Of a DNA stretch of 64,000 bases, positions 18,364-26,103 are shown piece after piece. Made by a program: the position numbers and the translations under genes. Source of the stretch: Saprospiraceae bacterium (GTDB lineage: Bacteria > Bacteroidota > Bacteroidia > Chitinophagales > Saprospiraceae); contig BQJU01000034.1 of the NCBI GenBank assembly GCA_021604865.1, positions 1-64,000 on the forward strand, in the 5' to 3' direction. The notes under the pieces are model-generated. The model was not told the origin of the DNA and did no database searches. It worked only from the letters and a program-made list of their open reading frames with translations. Within the stretch, counting starts at the first letter, position 1, and each line of letters begins with the position of its first letter.

Positions 18364-18384
18364 AACCAATACTGCATATTGGTT
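18364..18384. terminator. Hairpin between the DUF3667 gene and gatB
   Basis: AACCAATA (18364-18371) pairs with TATTGGTT (18377-18384) around a 5-nt loop. It is followed by a weakly T-rich stretch. It sits 28 nt after the DUF3667 stop and 33 nt before the gatB start, so it could be a weak terminator or a leader structure. Confidence 0.35.
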
Positions 18385-18416
18385 TATTAATCACCATTGT
18401 TTTTGCTTTATCTTTT

Positions 18417-19871
18417 ATGTCTAATTCTATTTACGATACTTATGAAACCGTCATTGGTTTGGAAATTCACGTACAACTGGCGACAGCTAGCAAAGCATTT
18501 TGTGCGGACGATGCCAGTTTCGGAGGTGATCCCAATACACACGTTAGTACCATTTCACTTGGGCATCCGGGTACTTTGCCCAGACTCAACAAGAAACAGG
18601 TTGAATTTGCCATAAAGCTTGGCCTTGCTCTGGGCAGCGAAATCAGCCTGTACAACGCTTTTGACCGGAAAAATTATTTTTATGCCGATTTGCCGAAAGG
18701 CTACCAAATTACCCAGGATCGGAAACCTATATGTATTGGCGGAAGCTTGGAAATTGAAGTCGGTGATACAAAAAAAACCGTGCGTATCCACCATATTCAC
18801 ATGGAAGAGGATGCCGGTAAATCTATGCACGATCAGGACGCTCCACACTCTTTGATTGACCTGAACCGTGCAGGCGTTCCACTATTGGAAATCGTTTCAG
18901 AACCGGATCTGCGGTCGGCGGAAGAGGTAGATGCTTATATGTCGGCCATGAGGAGGCTGGTGCGCTACCTGGACATATCAGACGGCAATATGGAACAAGG
19001 ATCAATGCGCTGTGATTGTAATGTTTCCGTTCGGAAAAATGGAGCTACCGCGCTTGGTGAGCGTTGTGAGATTAAAAACCTCAACTCCATGCGTTATGCC
19101 CGGCGAGCCATTCAATATGAATTCAAACGGCAGGTGGATCTTCTGGAATCCGGAGGCAAGGTAGCTCAGCAGACCCTCAATTTCGATCCTGCTTCGGGCA
19201 TTACCAGTCCGCTGAGAGATAAAGAAGATGCCCACGATTATCGGTATTTTCCCGAGCCGGATTTACCTCCCATCGTGCTGACTAAAGATTATATTACGGC
19301 GATTGAAGCCAACATGCCTCCCCTACCCTGGGCCTTATTACGCCAGTTTATAGAAGAAAAAGCATTACCACTTTACGATGCCAAATTGCTGACCGAAGAA
19401 AAGGAAACGGCCCTTTATTTCCTTGCTCTCTGTGCGCATTATCCAGACAGTAAAGCCATCTCTAATTTGGTGATCAACAAAATTTTACCCTATTGTAATG
19501 AAATGAGTCTTACAATTTATGAGTTTCCACTCAGTGGTGAACGTATGGCAGCATTTCTTCAATTGATCGATAGTGGAAAGGTCAGCAATACGATTGCTTA
19601 TCAACGCCTATTTCCTGCCATGTTACAAGAACAGGATAAAACACCTATGCAATTGGCGCAAGCCCTCAACCTCTTACAAACCGACGATGCAGATTTCCTT
19701 ACCACACTGGTAGAGCAGGTTCTTGCTGAATTTCCCGATAAAGTTGAGGCGTATCGCAAGGGTAAAAAAGGCTTAATTGGATTTTTTATGGGAGAGGTCA
19801 TGAAACGGTCCAAAGGGAAGGCCGCTCCACAAACGACCAATGAATTGCTTCGAAAGCAATTGGAGGGTTAA
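18417..19871 (+). CDS. gatB: Aspartyl/glutamyl-tRNA amidotransferase subunit B
   Basis: GatB is the kinase-like and tRNA-binding subunit of the GatCAB complex, which turns Glu-tRNA-Gln into Gln-tRNA-Gln. At 484 aa it has the normal length. Diagnostic stretches are ETVIGLEIHVQL at the start, HPGTLPRLN, FDRKNYFYADLPKGYQITQ, HMEEDAGKSMH, DLNRAGVPLLEIVSEPDL and DYRYFPEPDLPP. The C-terminal YqeY-like tail ends GFFMGEVMKRSKGKAAP, which is also standard. gatA and gatC are not in the window. Its stop codon overlaps the first base of the next start (TAATG), implying coupled translation with the MerR regulator. Confidence 0.96.
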   Translation: MSNSIYDTYETVIGLEIHVQLATASKAFCADDASFGGDPNTHVSTISLGHPGTLPRLNKKQVEFAIKLGLALGSEISLYNAFDRKNYFYADLPKGYQITQDRKPICIGGSLEIEVGDTKKTVRIHHIHMEEDAGKSMHDQDAPHSLIDLNRAGVPLLEIVSEPDLRSAEEVDAYMSAMRRLVRYLDISDGNMEQGSMRCDCNVSVRKNGATALGERCEIKNLNSMRYARRAIQYEFKRQVDLLESGGKVAQQTLNFDPASGITSPLRDKEDAHDYRYFPEPDLPPIVLTKDYITAIEANMPPLPWALLRQFIEEKALPLYDAKLLTEEKETALYFLALCAHYPDSKAISNLVINKILPYCNEMSLTIYEFPLSGERMAAFLQLIDSGKVSNTIAYQRLFPAMLQEQDKTPMQLAQALNLLQTDDADFLTTLVEQVLAEFPDKVEAYRKGKKGLIGFFMGEVMKRSKGKAAPQTTNELLRKQLEG

Positions 19872-20344
19872 TGAACCAGCGAATTCATTTATCTGCTGGT
19901 GCAAGTGACAATTTGGCTAAAATACCTTATATTAGGGAAGTGGAAACAACGCTAATAACGGCCCACACGCTTAAGGACAATATCAAACCACCTATGAAGC
20001 AGCTACCTATCTTCGATGAATCTTCTGAAAACCTGAAACGGTATTATAGTATTAGTGAAGTTGCTGCCATGTTTGAGGTATCCAAATCGACCATCCGCTT
20101 TTGGGAGAATGAGTTTGATATGCTAAAACCTCATAAGAATAGTAAAGGCGACCGGATGTTTACTCCCGGAAATATTCAGCAGTTACGGACCATTTTTCAC
20201 CTGGTCAAGGAACGGGGATTTACATTGGATGGGGCTAAAAAAGAGTTGAAGGCGCAAAAGGAAAGGATGAATGCTAAAAAGGTATACCTGGATAAGTTGC
20301 TGGAAATCAAAAAATTTTTAGTGCATTTGAAGGAGGATATTTAG
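19871..20344 (+). CDS. MerR-family transcriptional regulator
   Basis: The helix-turn-helix part reads YYSISEVAAMFEVSKSTIRF, then WENEFDMLKPHKNSKGDR and an FTPGNIQQL segment: the standard MerR DNA-binding domain. It is followed by HLVKERGFTLDGAKKELK and a short coiled tail. There is no separate effector domain, as is usual for this Bacteroidota subgroup. The frame begins at an ATG overlapping the gatB stop and predicts 157 aa. Family-like sequence begins only at the internal ATG at 19994 (MKQLPIFDE), giving 116 aa. I cannot tell which is used; the overlap favours the first and homology the second. Its targets are unknown. Confidence 0.85.
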   Translation: MNQRIHLSAGASDNLAKIPYIREVETTLITAHTLKDNIKPPMKQLPIFDESSENLKRYYSISEVAAMFEVSKSTIRFWENEFDMLKPHKNSKGDRMFTPGNIQQLRTIFHLVKERGFTLDGAKKELKAQKERMNAKKVYLDKLLEIKKFLVHLKEDI

Positions 20345-20690
20345 GGGGGATTGAGGGGGTTTAGAGGGGTTTAGAAGGTTGAGAGGGTTTAGAAGGTTTA
20401 GGAGGTTTAGAGGGGTTTAGGAGGTTTAGAGGGAGTTTGCAAAAGAGGACCTGTAGGTTTAGAGGGGTTTAGGTGGTTTAGGGGCAGAGGTGGTGTTCCA
20501 GGGAAATAGGTTGAGGAAGGTTTAGAAAGTTGAGGTGGTTTAGGGTTTAGAGGGGTTTAGGAGGTTTAGGGGCAGAGGTGGTGTTCCAGGGAAATAGGTT
20601 GAGGAAGGTTTAGAAGGTTTAGGAGGTTTAGGAGGTTTAGAGCAGTAGAGGGGGTGGTTTAGACCCGAGTAACTCTTCACCCCAGGGAGT
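20345..20690 (+). repeat. G-rich GGTTTAG degenerate repeat tract with an 88-nt duplication
   Basis: Right after the MerR stop the plus strand becomes almost free of C for about 340 nt. It consists of irregular GGTTTAGAGG / GGTTTAGGAGG units. Inside it a 76-nt segment is present twice, 20456-20531 and 20544-20619, offset by 88 nt with two mismatches; it includes a non-repetitive core reading CAGAGGTGGTGTTCCAGGG. No frame is meaningful. The G-strand resembles telomere-like or G-quadruplex-forming DNA. A shorter C-strand relative (CCTAAAACCTA) appears near 8056-8080. Confidence 0.85.
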
Positions 20691-20731
20691 ATACACTGAA
20701 CTGTGTCTGATCAAAAACATTAACTTTGATT

Positions 20732-20965
20732 ATGACCAAGAAAGAACAAGCTAAGAATAAGGATCAAGAACATCCTGAATTTGACTTTGAAAACTACCGT
20801 AAGTCGGTGATAGCTGGATTAATAGAAGGCAAAGGCTTAACCGGAGATGAAGGGCTATTAAAACCGCTGATTGCAAATTTCATCGAGGGGGCTTTAGCTG
20901 CGGAGCTAGACAATCACATCTCAGAAGAACAGGTCCAAGGGATAAAAAAAACCATAAAACCCTGA
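20732..20965 (+). pseudogene. Truncated IS256-family transposase (N-terminal fragment)
   Basis: Seventy-seven residues remain. The part from GLIEGKGLTGDEGLLKPLIA to GALAAELDNHISEE matches the N-terminal region of IS256-type transposases (aLeaELdeHL pattern). The frame then ends in non-homologous sequence, so the DDE catalytic domain is gone. The bases before it, GGAGTATACACTGAACTGTG near 20686-20705, look like the left terminal region of such an element, but I see no matching right end. It is a decayed insertion, and the G-rich tract on one side and the gene-free stretch on the other suggest a repeated insertion target. Confidence 0.7.
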
Positions 20966-21613
20966 ATTTCAATAAACTACTCGGCGAAATCCAGCGTCCT
21001 CTGCGGTAAAAAAAACACACTTTCTCGTACACTCCCAATTCCTCAGATTTGCTATAACTTAGGGGCAGCAAAGGATAAAAAATAATGTCGGACCTACGCA
21101 AGGTAAATCCGACATAACTGTAAAAGGCCCTCATGTAAATTAAAGGTACAATCTTACAATGTTTGCAGACATGTGATTGAATTGTACGTGACTCACCGCT
21201 AAACACGGTAACTGTTTGTTCGTTTTTAAGTGTATAAAACCCGATGCAGAAAAAAATGAGGGCGAAACACGCCGCCCTCCTCTCCGTTTTCTCTGCAAAA
21301 ATTAAACGGGTTTAATAAGGCGATTAGCCAACTTCAAAAGTGGCAATGTACTATGGAATAAAAATTTTTGTCGTTTTCTCATAGTTAGGTTTGACGCTAA
21401 TCAAACGGAAACTATTTCTTTGTTGCTTGTTAAAATGAAAGTTAAAATCCATGCACAAAACAACATGCTCAACTTCTTGAGACAATCATTATAATGTAAA
21501 AATCAGTCCAAAAAAAAACCGATCTATTATTGCTTTCTGCAAAAAACTGATTTACAAGCTATTAAAATGAAATAAAAATAATCAGGTCAGGAAACCGAAG
21601 GGGAAACCGAATT
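20966..21613. other. Gene-free region downstream of the transposase fragment
   Basis: About 650 nt without a supportable gene. Open frames here are short and have odd composition. It contains fragments resembling degraded intergenic repeats, such as GCGTCCTCTGCGGTA near 20992 and CTCCGTTTTCTCTGC near 21280. It may include remains of the IS256 element beyond the truncated transposase, but no terminal repeat was identified. Confidence 0.4.
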
Positions 21614-21638
21614 AAAAAACGAAATAATTTCGTTTTTT
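21614..21638. terminator. Bidirectional intrinsic terminator
   Basis: A perfect palindrome AAAAAACGAAA-TAA-TTTCGTTTTTT with 11-bp arms and a 3-nt loop. The arms supply an A-run before and a T-run after the stem on both strands. It lies 29 nt beyond the stop of the minus-strand acyltransferase gene and most likely ends the long signalling operon that begins at 29403. Confidence 0.7.
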
Positions 21639-21667
21639 AGCGAAAAAACTTTCGTTTTGCACTAAAA

Positions 21668-22858
21668 TCAAAGATGCAAACGGATGCCTTTTTGGGTGAG
21701 CCACTTAGCAATCCACAGAATAAATAATGAAAAAACAATGGCGCGAATAAAACCTGGAAAGCCGCTGCTTAAAAATGCTGGAATAAAAGCGTAACCTACA
21801 GTAGCATAAAATAAGGGAGGAAGAATATAAGTCAACAAGGGATTTTCACCTGCGGGTTTTAGAAAATTTGCCCAACTTTTGAATCCTTTTAGGTCAACCA
21901 ACCAATAGATAGCTGGAAAAACAAAGCAGCAAATAGCAGCTGAATATAAGGCCCAGGAAGGCGTAGCGGCAATTTTTGATATGCCACCAAAAGGTTGAGA
22001 AAAATAGGCGGCAAACCCAAGTAGGATTCCCAGGGCTACCATATTTCGTATCTTATTCATTGGTTGTTCCAACACCCCATCTTTCATCAACAACAAGGAG
22101 CAAATAATCCCACAAAGCGTGACCAGCGTATGTGCAATATGGCCGGCTTGCCCCTCTAGCCATACCATAAAAGAAGGGAGAAACTCATAATCGCTTCTCA
22201 ATCCTAAAAGTACAGCGAACAACAGCACAAATAGGGTGATCAAAGCTGTAAGATTTTTATTAGCAACCATGAAAAGAATGATGGAAAGCAAATATGCCCA
22301 ACCGATCAGCCCCAAAATGCCCCACCAACTGGGCGTCATGCCACTAAGTTGCCCATCGGGTCCTGTCTTTCGATATAAGAAATACAGGATGATTAGAACT
22401 ACTACCCCAATTATCCTAAGCCCAATGAACAGAAATCTCTTCAATTTTTCATCTGTTTTGGGATAACGGTTCCAGATGAGAATGGCTGAAATATATAATA
22501 AAGCTGCCCACCAGGAATGATTAATGAGACTGGCTTCTGCATTCATTTCTCCGGAATTGACCATATATACGCCAAGCACGAGTAAGCCAAAGGTTCTGGT
22601 AAGTACATGTTGCCAGAAATCAAACGAACGCTGCCCCCTAGCGATCCGGTTCATAACAGCAAAAGGAATAGCCATACCTACAATGAATAAAAATGCAGGA
22701 AAAACCACATCAACAAAAGTCATCCCATCCACTGTTGCGGGCACATGTTTCATCCATTGGGGAATATTCGAAACGCCAGCCAATTCATTGACAAAAACCA
22801 TCAAAAAAATGGTCAGGCCTCTGAAAATGTCTATTGAAAGAATTCGTTGTGACTTCAT
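21668..22858 (-). CDS. DUF5009 / heparan-glucosaminide N-acetyltransferase-like membrane acyltransferase
   Basis: A 396-aa polytopic membrane protein with about ten hydrophobic helices. The N-terminal LSIDIFRGLTIFLMVFVNE and the next conserved loop, MTFVDVVFPAFLFIVGMAIPF, are hallmarks of the NagX/HGSNAT-like acyltransferase group (DUF5009). Such proteins move acetyl groups across a membrane onto sugars; the substrate here is unknown. The gene begins only 13 nt after the stop of the sigma-54 response regulator, so it may be the last gene of that operon. Whether it takes part in the signalling or simply follows it is uncertain. A strong terminator lies after it. Confidence 0.82.
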   Translation of the reverse strand: MKSQRILSIDIFRGLTIFLMVFVNELAGVSNIPQWMKHVPATVDGMTFVDVVFPAFLFIVGMAIPFAVMNRIARGQRSFDFWQHVLTRTFGLLVLGVYMVNSGEMNAEASLINHSWWAALLYISAILIWNRYPKTDEKLKRFLFIGLRIIGVVVLIILYFLYRKTGPDGQLSGMTPSWWGILGLIGWAYLLSIILFMVANKNLTALITLFVLLFAVLLGLRSDYEFLPSFMVWLEGQAGHIAHTLVTLCGIICSLLLMKDGVLEQPMNKIRNMVALGILLGFAAYFSQPFGGISKIAATPSWALYSAAICCFVFPAIYWLVDLKGFKSWANFLKPAGENPLLTYILPPLFYATVGYAFIPAFLSSGFPGFIRAIVFSLFILWIAKWLTQKGIRLHL

Positions 22859-22871
22859 TGTTGTCTTTGCC

Positions 22872-24344
22872 CTATTTTACAATCTTTCGGTAGCTTTTGC
22901 TGAGGAGTGGAAATTGACCAAAAAGGTGAGGATGTTTTTCATAATATTTTTTGATGCGATAGCGTAGGTTGTCTGTATTTTCCAGCCCCAATTCGATAGC
23001 CACATCCTTTTTGACTTTATTTTTCTGGAGCATGGCCATTTCGATACGTTTTAAGTCCAGAAGAGCATGTTCCTCCTCAATGGAAATTTCGCCAGAAGGG
23101 TCTTCTGCAAGAGAAGTACGATAAGGCGCAGAATCTTTGGCAAACTCTTGAATCTCTACGGGCAAACAATCTTCATCAATCATCATTCGGCTCTTGATCT
23201 TTTTCCGCAACAACATATAATTGATGGTATTGCGCAATTCCCGGATATTACCAACCCAATCGTATTCCATGAGCAATTGAATGGCTTTTGGCGTTAGAAT
23301 ATCCTCCATTTTCTGGCCTTCCAGGTAGTGTTCCATAATCAGGGGAATATCTTCTTTACGTTCACGCAGGGCAGGAATTTCTACAATCATGGCTTTCAGG
23401 CGTTGATACAAATCAGCCCTAAAAATACCCTCCTCCACCTGCGCTCCCAGATTCTGGTGGGTGGCGGCTACTATCTGTACATCAAGCTGAATGTCTTTAT
23501 CAGCGCCTACCGGGCGGATCATCTTGGTTTCCAGAAAACGCAATAATTTGATCTGTATATTGGCATCGATATCTCCGATTTCATCCAGCATCAAAATACC
23601 TCCATTGGCCTGGCTGAAATAGCCTTCTACGTCGCGTATCGCACCGGTAAATGCACCTTTTCGGTGTCCAAAAAGAGTACTTTCCAAAAGGGTATCCTGA
23701 ATGGCAGATAAGTTTACTGCCTGAAATGGCTGGTCTTTCCGTGCGCCTTGCTGATGCAAATAACGAGCAGCAATTTCTTTACCTACACCTGTTTCCCCAG
23801 CTAATAAAACGGAAATATCCGGTTCTTCGGACACCAATCTGAGGATGCGTTTTATTTCCTTAATTTTTTCTGACTCGCCGATGAAAGCAAAATCTTTGCT
23901 GCGTTGGGCTCTATGCTTTTTGACCTCAGCGCGCAACATTTGATTTTCAGATTTGAGCTTGCTGTCTTCAATGATTTCGGTAAACTTATCATTCCAGTAT
24001 TCAAAATCGTAGTCTCCCTTGGTTAGAAAATCGCGAGCCCCCTTTTTCATCGCCTGTACGACCGTATCAATTTCCTTATCGGCTGTAACGACTATGATCG
24101 GAATACCTGGATGGCTGCTCCGCAATTCGGGAATGAGATTAAGTCCGACTTTTTCCTTGCTGCTATCCAATACCAGATCCATCAGGATCAGGTCAAAGTT
24201 GCCATTCTCCTTTAACTTACGCTCCAGGTTTCCCATGCTCACCGCCCCTTCAAAGGTAAAGTTGCGCCGAAAAGCATAGCGGATCTGCTGATGAAATTCA
24301 GGATCGTCGTCAACAATTAATATGGAATAATTCCTATTTGACAT
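22872..24344 (-). CDS. NtrC-family sigma-54-dependent response regulator
   Basis: A 490-aa protein with three parts. The receiver domain (1-120) has the acidic pocket VDDD at 11-14, phospho-acceptor Asp56 in ILMDL, Thr87 in VVTAD and Lys109 in FLTKG. The AAA+ domain (about 152-385) shows Walker A GETGVGKE (183-190), GAFTGA (230-235, the sigma-54 contact loop) and LMLDEIGD (251-258). A C-terminal Fis-like helix-turn-helix follows (VAIELGLENTDNLRYRIKKY). All catalytic positions are present, so it should activate sigma-54 promoters when phosphorylated. Its start overlaps the end of the 257-aa gene by 11 nt, tying it to the kinase-like gene upstream. I found no clear sigma-54 promoter near the operon. 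Confidence 0.95.
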   Translation of the reverse strand: MSNRNYSILIVDDDPEFHQQIRYAFRRNFTFEGAVSMGNLERKLKENGNFDLILMDLVLDSSKEKVGLNLIPELRSSHPGIPIIVVTADKEIDTVVQAMKKGARDFLTKGDYDFEYWNDKFTEIIEDSKLKSENQMLRAEVKKHRAQRSKDFAFIGESEKIKEIKRILRLVSEEPDISVLLAGETGVGKEIAARYLHQQGARKDQPFQAVNLSAIQDTLLESTLFGHRKGAFTGAIRDVEGYFSQANGGILMLDEIGDIDANIQIKLLRFLETKMIRPVGADKDIQLDVQIVAATHQNLGAQVEEGIFRADLYQRLKAMIVEIPALRERKEDIPLIMEHYLEGQKMEDILTPKAIQLLMEYDWVGNIRELRNTINYMLLRKKIKSRMMIDEDCLPVEIQEFAKDSAPYRTSLAEDPSGEISIEEEHALLDLKRIEMAMLQKNKVKKDVAIELGLENTDNLRYRIKKYYEKHPHLFGQFPLLSKSYRKIVK

Positions 24345-25107
24345 AGTGTTGTTCTATCTTAACCAAGGCTGACTTAGCATGTTCCAAATGTTCAATACAA
24401 TCAAGCTCCCAAAATAGAGCTTCCTCTTCACAATTGCTGTTGAAATAGGGGGCAATATGCTGCAAGGCCAAATTTACCTGTACAAAGGTTCCGAAAAAGG
24501 GCAGACACTCAAAATTTGGATAATAATTTATCCAGCGATTGTTTAGCGTATTCCATTTGCTGGGTAAGCGGTTAGCCAACAATAAATCTTTCCAGACACT
24601 TTGGTATTCCGCTTGATGTCGCTTCATTTCATCCCTGGCAATTTTCAAAATACGCAAGGTATTATTTAATTCATCGGTAACACTTTCGTCACCATGCCCC
24701 TCAAAAAAACGACGCAGTTGTTCTGCCACATCCAGTCCTCCTGTATAGGCAGGCTCCCAGGAGCCTCCAGCTATTTCGGCTCGATTTAAAAAAGCCTTAA
24801 TATTTTTTGGCAAATGCAATAAGTCAAGGTAATTATCCCCTTGAAAATCGCTGAATCCGGCAATGATCAATAGGTTATTAGGCAAGTGTTCCCGAAGGTA
24901 TTGTTTCCAAGGGAGTTCGGCGGAAAGGTATTTCCCGTTACAGACAATGGGACTCATCAATACAACTACTGTATCACTTCCCACCAACAATGCCTCATCT
25001 GAAACAGGTAGCGCTAGGTGGCAAAATTTAAAACCACCATCGGTAAAATATTTTTTCATTGCGTTGACCACCTGTAATTGGGAAGCCACACAAAGGATTT
25101 CTCTCAT
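24334..25107 (-). CDS. Unknown 257-aa protein of the kinase-like operon
   Basis: I do not recognise a family. The first 130 residues alternate beta-like strands and helices (ILCVASQLQVV, TVVVLMSPIVCNGKYL, LLIIAGFSDFQG, YLDLLHLPKNIKAFLNR). This could be a divergent receiver-like or other Rossmann-like domain. The rest is helical and charged, with ELNNTLRILKIARDEMKRHQ a likely coiled segment. There is no signal peptide or membrane segment, so it is cytoplasmic. It begins 3 nt after the preceding 300-aa gene and its end overlaps the response regulator by 11 nt, so the proteins are probably made together. A role as adaptor or sensor between kinase and regulator is an inference from position only. 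Confidence 0.75.
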   Translation of the reverse strand: MREILCVASQLQVVNAMKKYFTDGGFKFCHLALPVSDEALLVGSDTVVVLMSPIVCNGKYLSAELPWKQYLREHLPNNLLIIAGFSDFQGDNYLDLLHLPKNIKAFLNRAEIAGGSWEPAYTGGLDVAEQLRRFFEGHGDESVTDELNNTLRILKIARDEMKRHQAEYQSVWKDLLLANRLPSKWNTLNNRWINYYPNFECLPFFGTFVQVNLALQHIAPYFNSNCEEEALFWELDCIEHLEHAKSALVKIEQHYVK

Positions 25108-25110
25108 CCG

Positions 25111-26013
25111 TTAGATATAAGTAGCTTCTGACATAACACTTAACAGGCTTTCAAACTGCCCCCGGATGGAGGGCAAATCTGCTTCGCCCTGAACACTAAA
25201 GATATGTGTTTTAATAGCTTCTACCAAATTCTTGTAGATGCGGCCTTCCAACTCCCCATAGGTTGTTTTTAAATTAGTACTAAAATCATCAAAAAACAGG
25301 GATCGTTTTTCACGACTTTCCCACTGGATCAACTCCCGCTCCAGATCCGATCCCTTGCGCATCCTACCGGTAAAGCTCAGCAGGCGCAAAAATAGCAACC
25401 GGTTTTCAGGAAGACGGATATACCGATACAACTCTCCGGATGGGATCAAGTCCATGTTTGAAAAATCCACAAAAGCAGTAAGCAGGTCTTCTTTTAATTC
25501 AAAAACTTTGGCCTTAAAGGCATGGGAATACACTTTCCAAACAAAATCAAAATGTTCCCTTTTTAATTGGTGTGTTGCCGGATTGGCTACGGCATCAATC
25601 AGGTTGCCGTGATGGTTAGGAAGATGCATATTGGCTCTAAAGGTGCCTTTTGTACCTAGCAAAGCACGCGGTTGCTTGGCAATATAGAGATCATCATTAC
25701 CTTCGCCAAAGAGAAAACATTTCAATTGTGAGATATGACGTTGATGGTCACTTAGACCGCTGAGAATTTCTTCAATAGCTTGCTGATTGTAGCCGTGATT
25801 GCGATGCAGAAAAATGAAAACATCGCTGTTCTCCAGGTGATCCTCAACACAGGATCGGATTAATGCAGTGCCCGCAGCAGACCTTGGCTCATCCATTCGG
25901 ATCAACTTGTGGCCCTCTGGGTATCCCGCTACGGTCCATTCATCCCATGCTTCCTCCAGCCCCCCGTATTTCCACCACCAGACAATCAACATGACACGAT
26001 TGCGATTGGTCAT
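25111..26013 (-). CDS. Unknown 300-aa protein of the kinase-like operon
   Basis: No family recognised. The N-terminal half looks like an alpha/beta domain: VMLIVWWWKYGG, then SDVFIFLHRNHGYNQQAI and KCFLFGEGNDDLYIA, with short strands ending in charged turns. The C-terminal half is mostly helical, including LRLLSFTGRMRKGSDLEREL and FDDFSTNLKTTYGELEGR. There is no export signal. The order is 1099-aa kinase-like gene, 90 nt, this gene, 3 nt, the 257-aa gene. The composition and codon pattern resemble the neighbours. Function is unknown; it may sense a signal or modulate the kinase-like protein. Confidence 0.75.
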   Translation of the reverse strand: MTNRNRVMLIVWWWKYGGLEEAWDEWTVAGYPEGHKLIRMDEPRSAAGTALIRSCVEDHLENSDVFIFLHRNHGYNQQAIEEILSGLSDHQRHISQLKCFLFGEGNDDLYIAKQPRALLGTKGTFRANMHLPNHHGNLIDAVANPATHQLKREHFDFVWKVYSHAFKAKVFELKEDLLTAFVDFSNMDLIPSGELYRYIRLPENRLLFLRLLSFTGRMRKGSDLERELIQWESREKRSLFFDDFSTNLKTTYGELEGRIYKNLVEAIKTHIFSVQGEADLPSIRGQFESLLSVMSEATYI

Positions 26014-26103
26014 GAACGTTGTTGTTTTTTATTATGAAGTCAAAATATTCCTTTCTCCGATCGACGAATCTCACCCCCTCACCACATCATTTTCTAATCC
26101 TCC

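Noticed and set aside
20880-21206. Minus-strand frame of 108 codons over the transposase fragment
   Set aside because: It overlaps the IS256 fragment in the opposite direction, is rich in Ser/Arg/Phe without a domain, and extends into decayed DNA.
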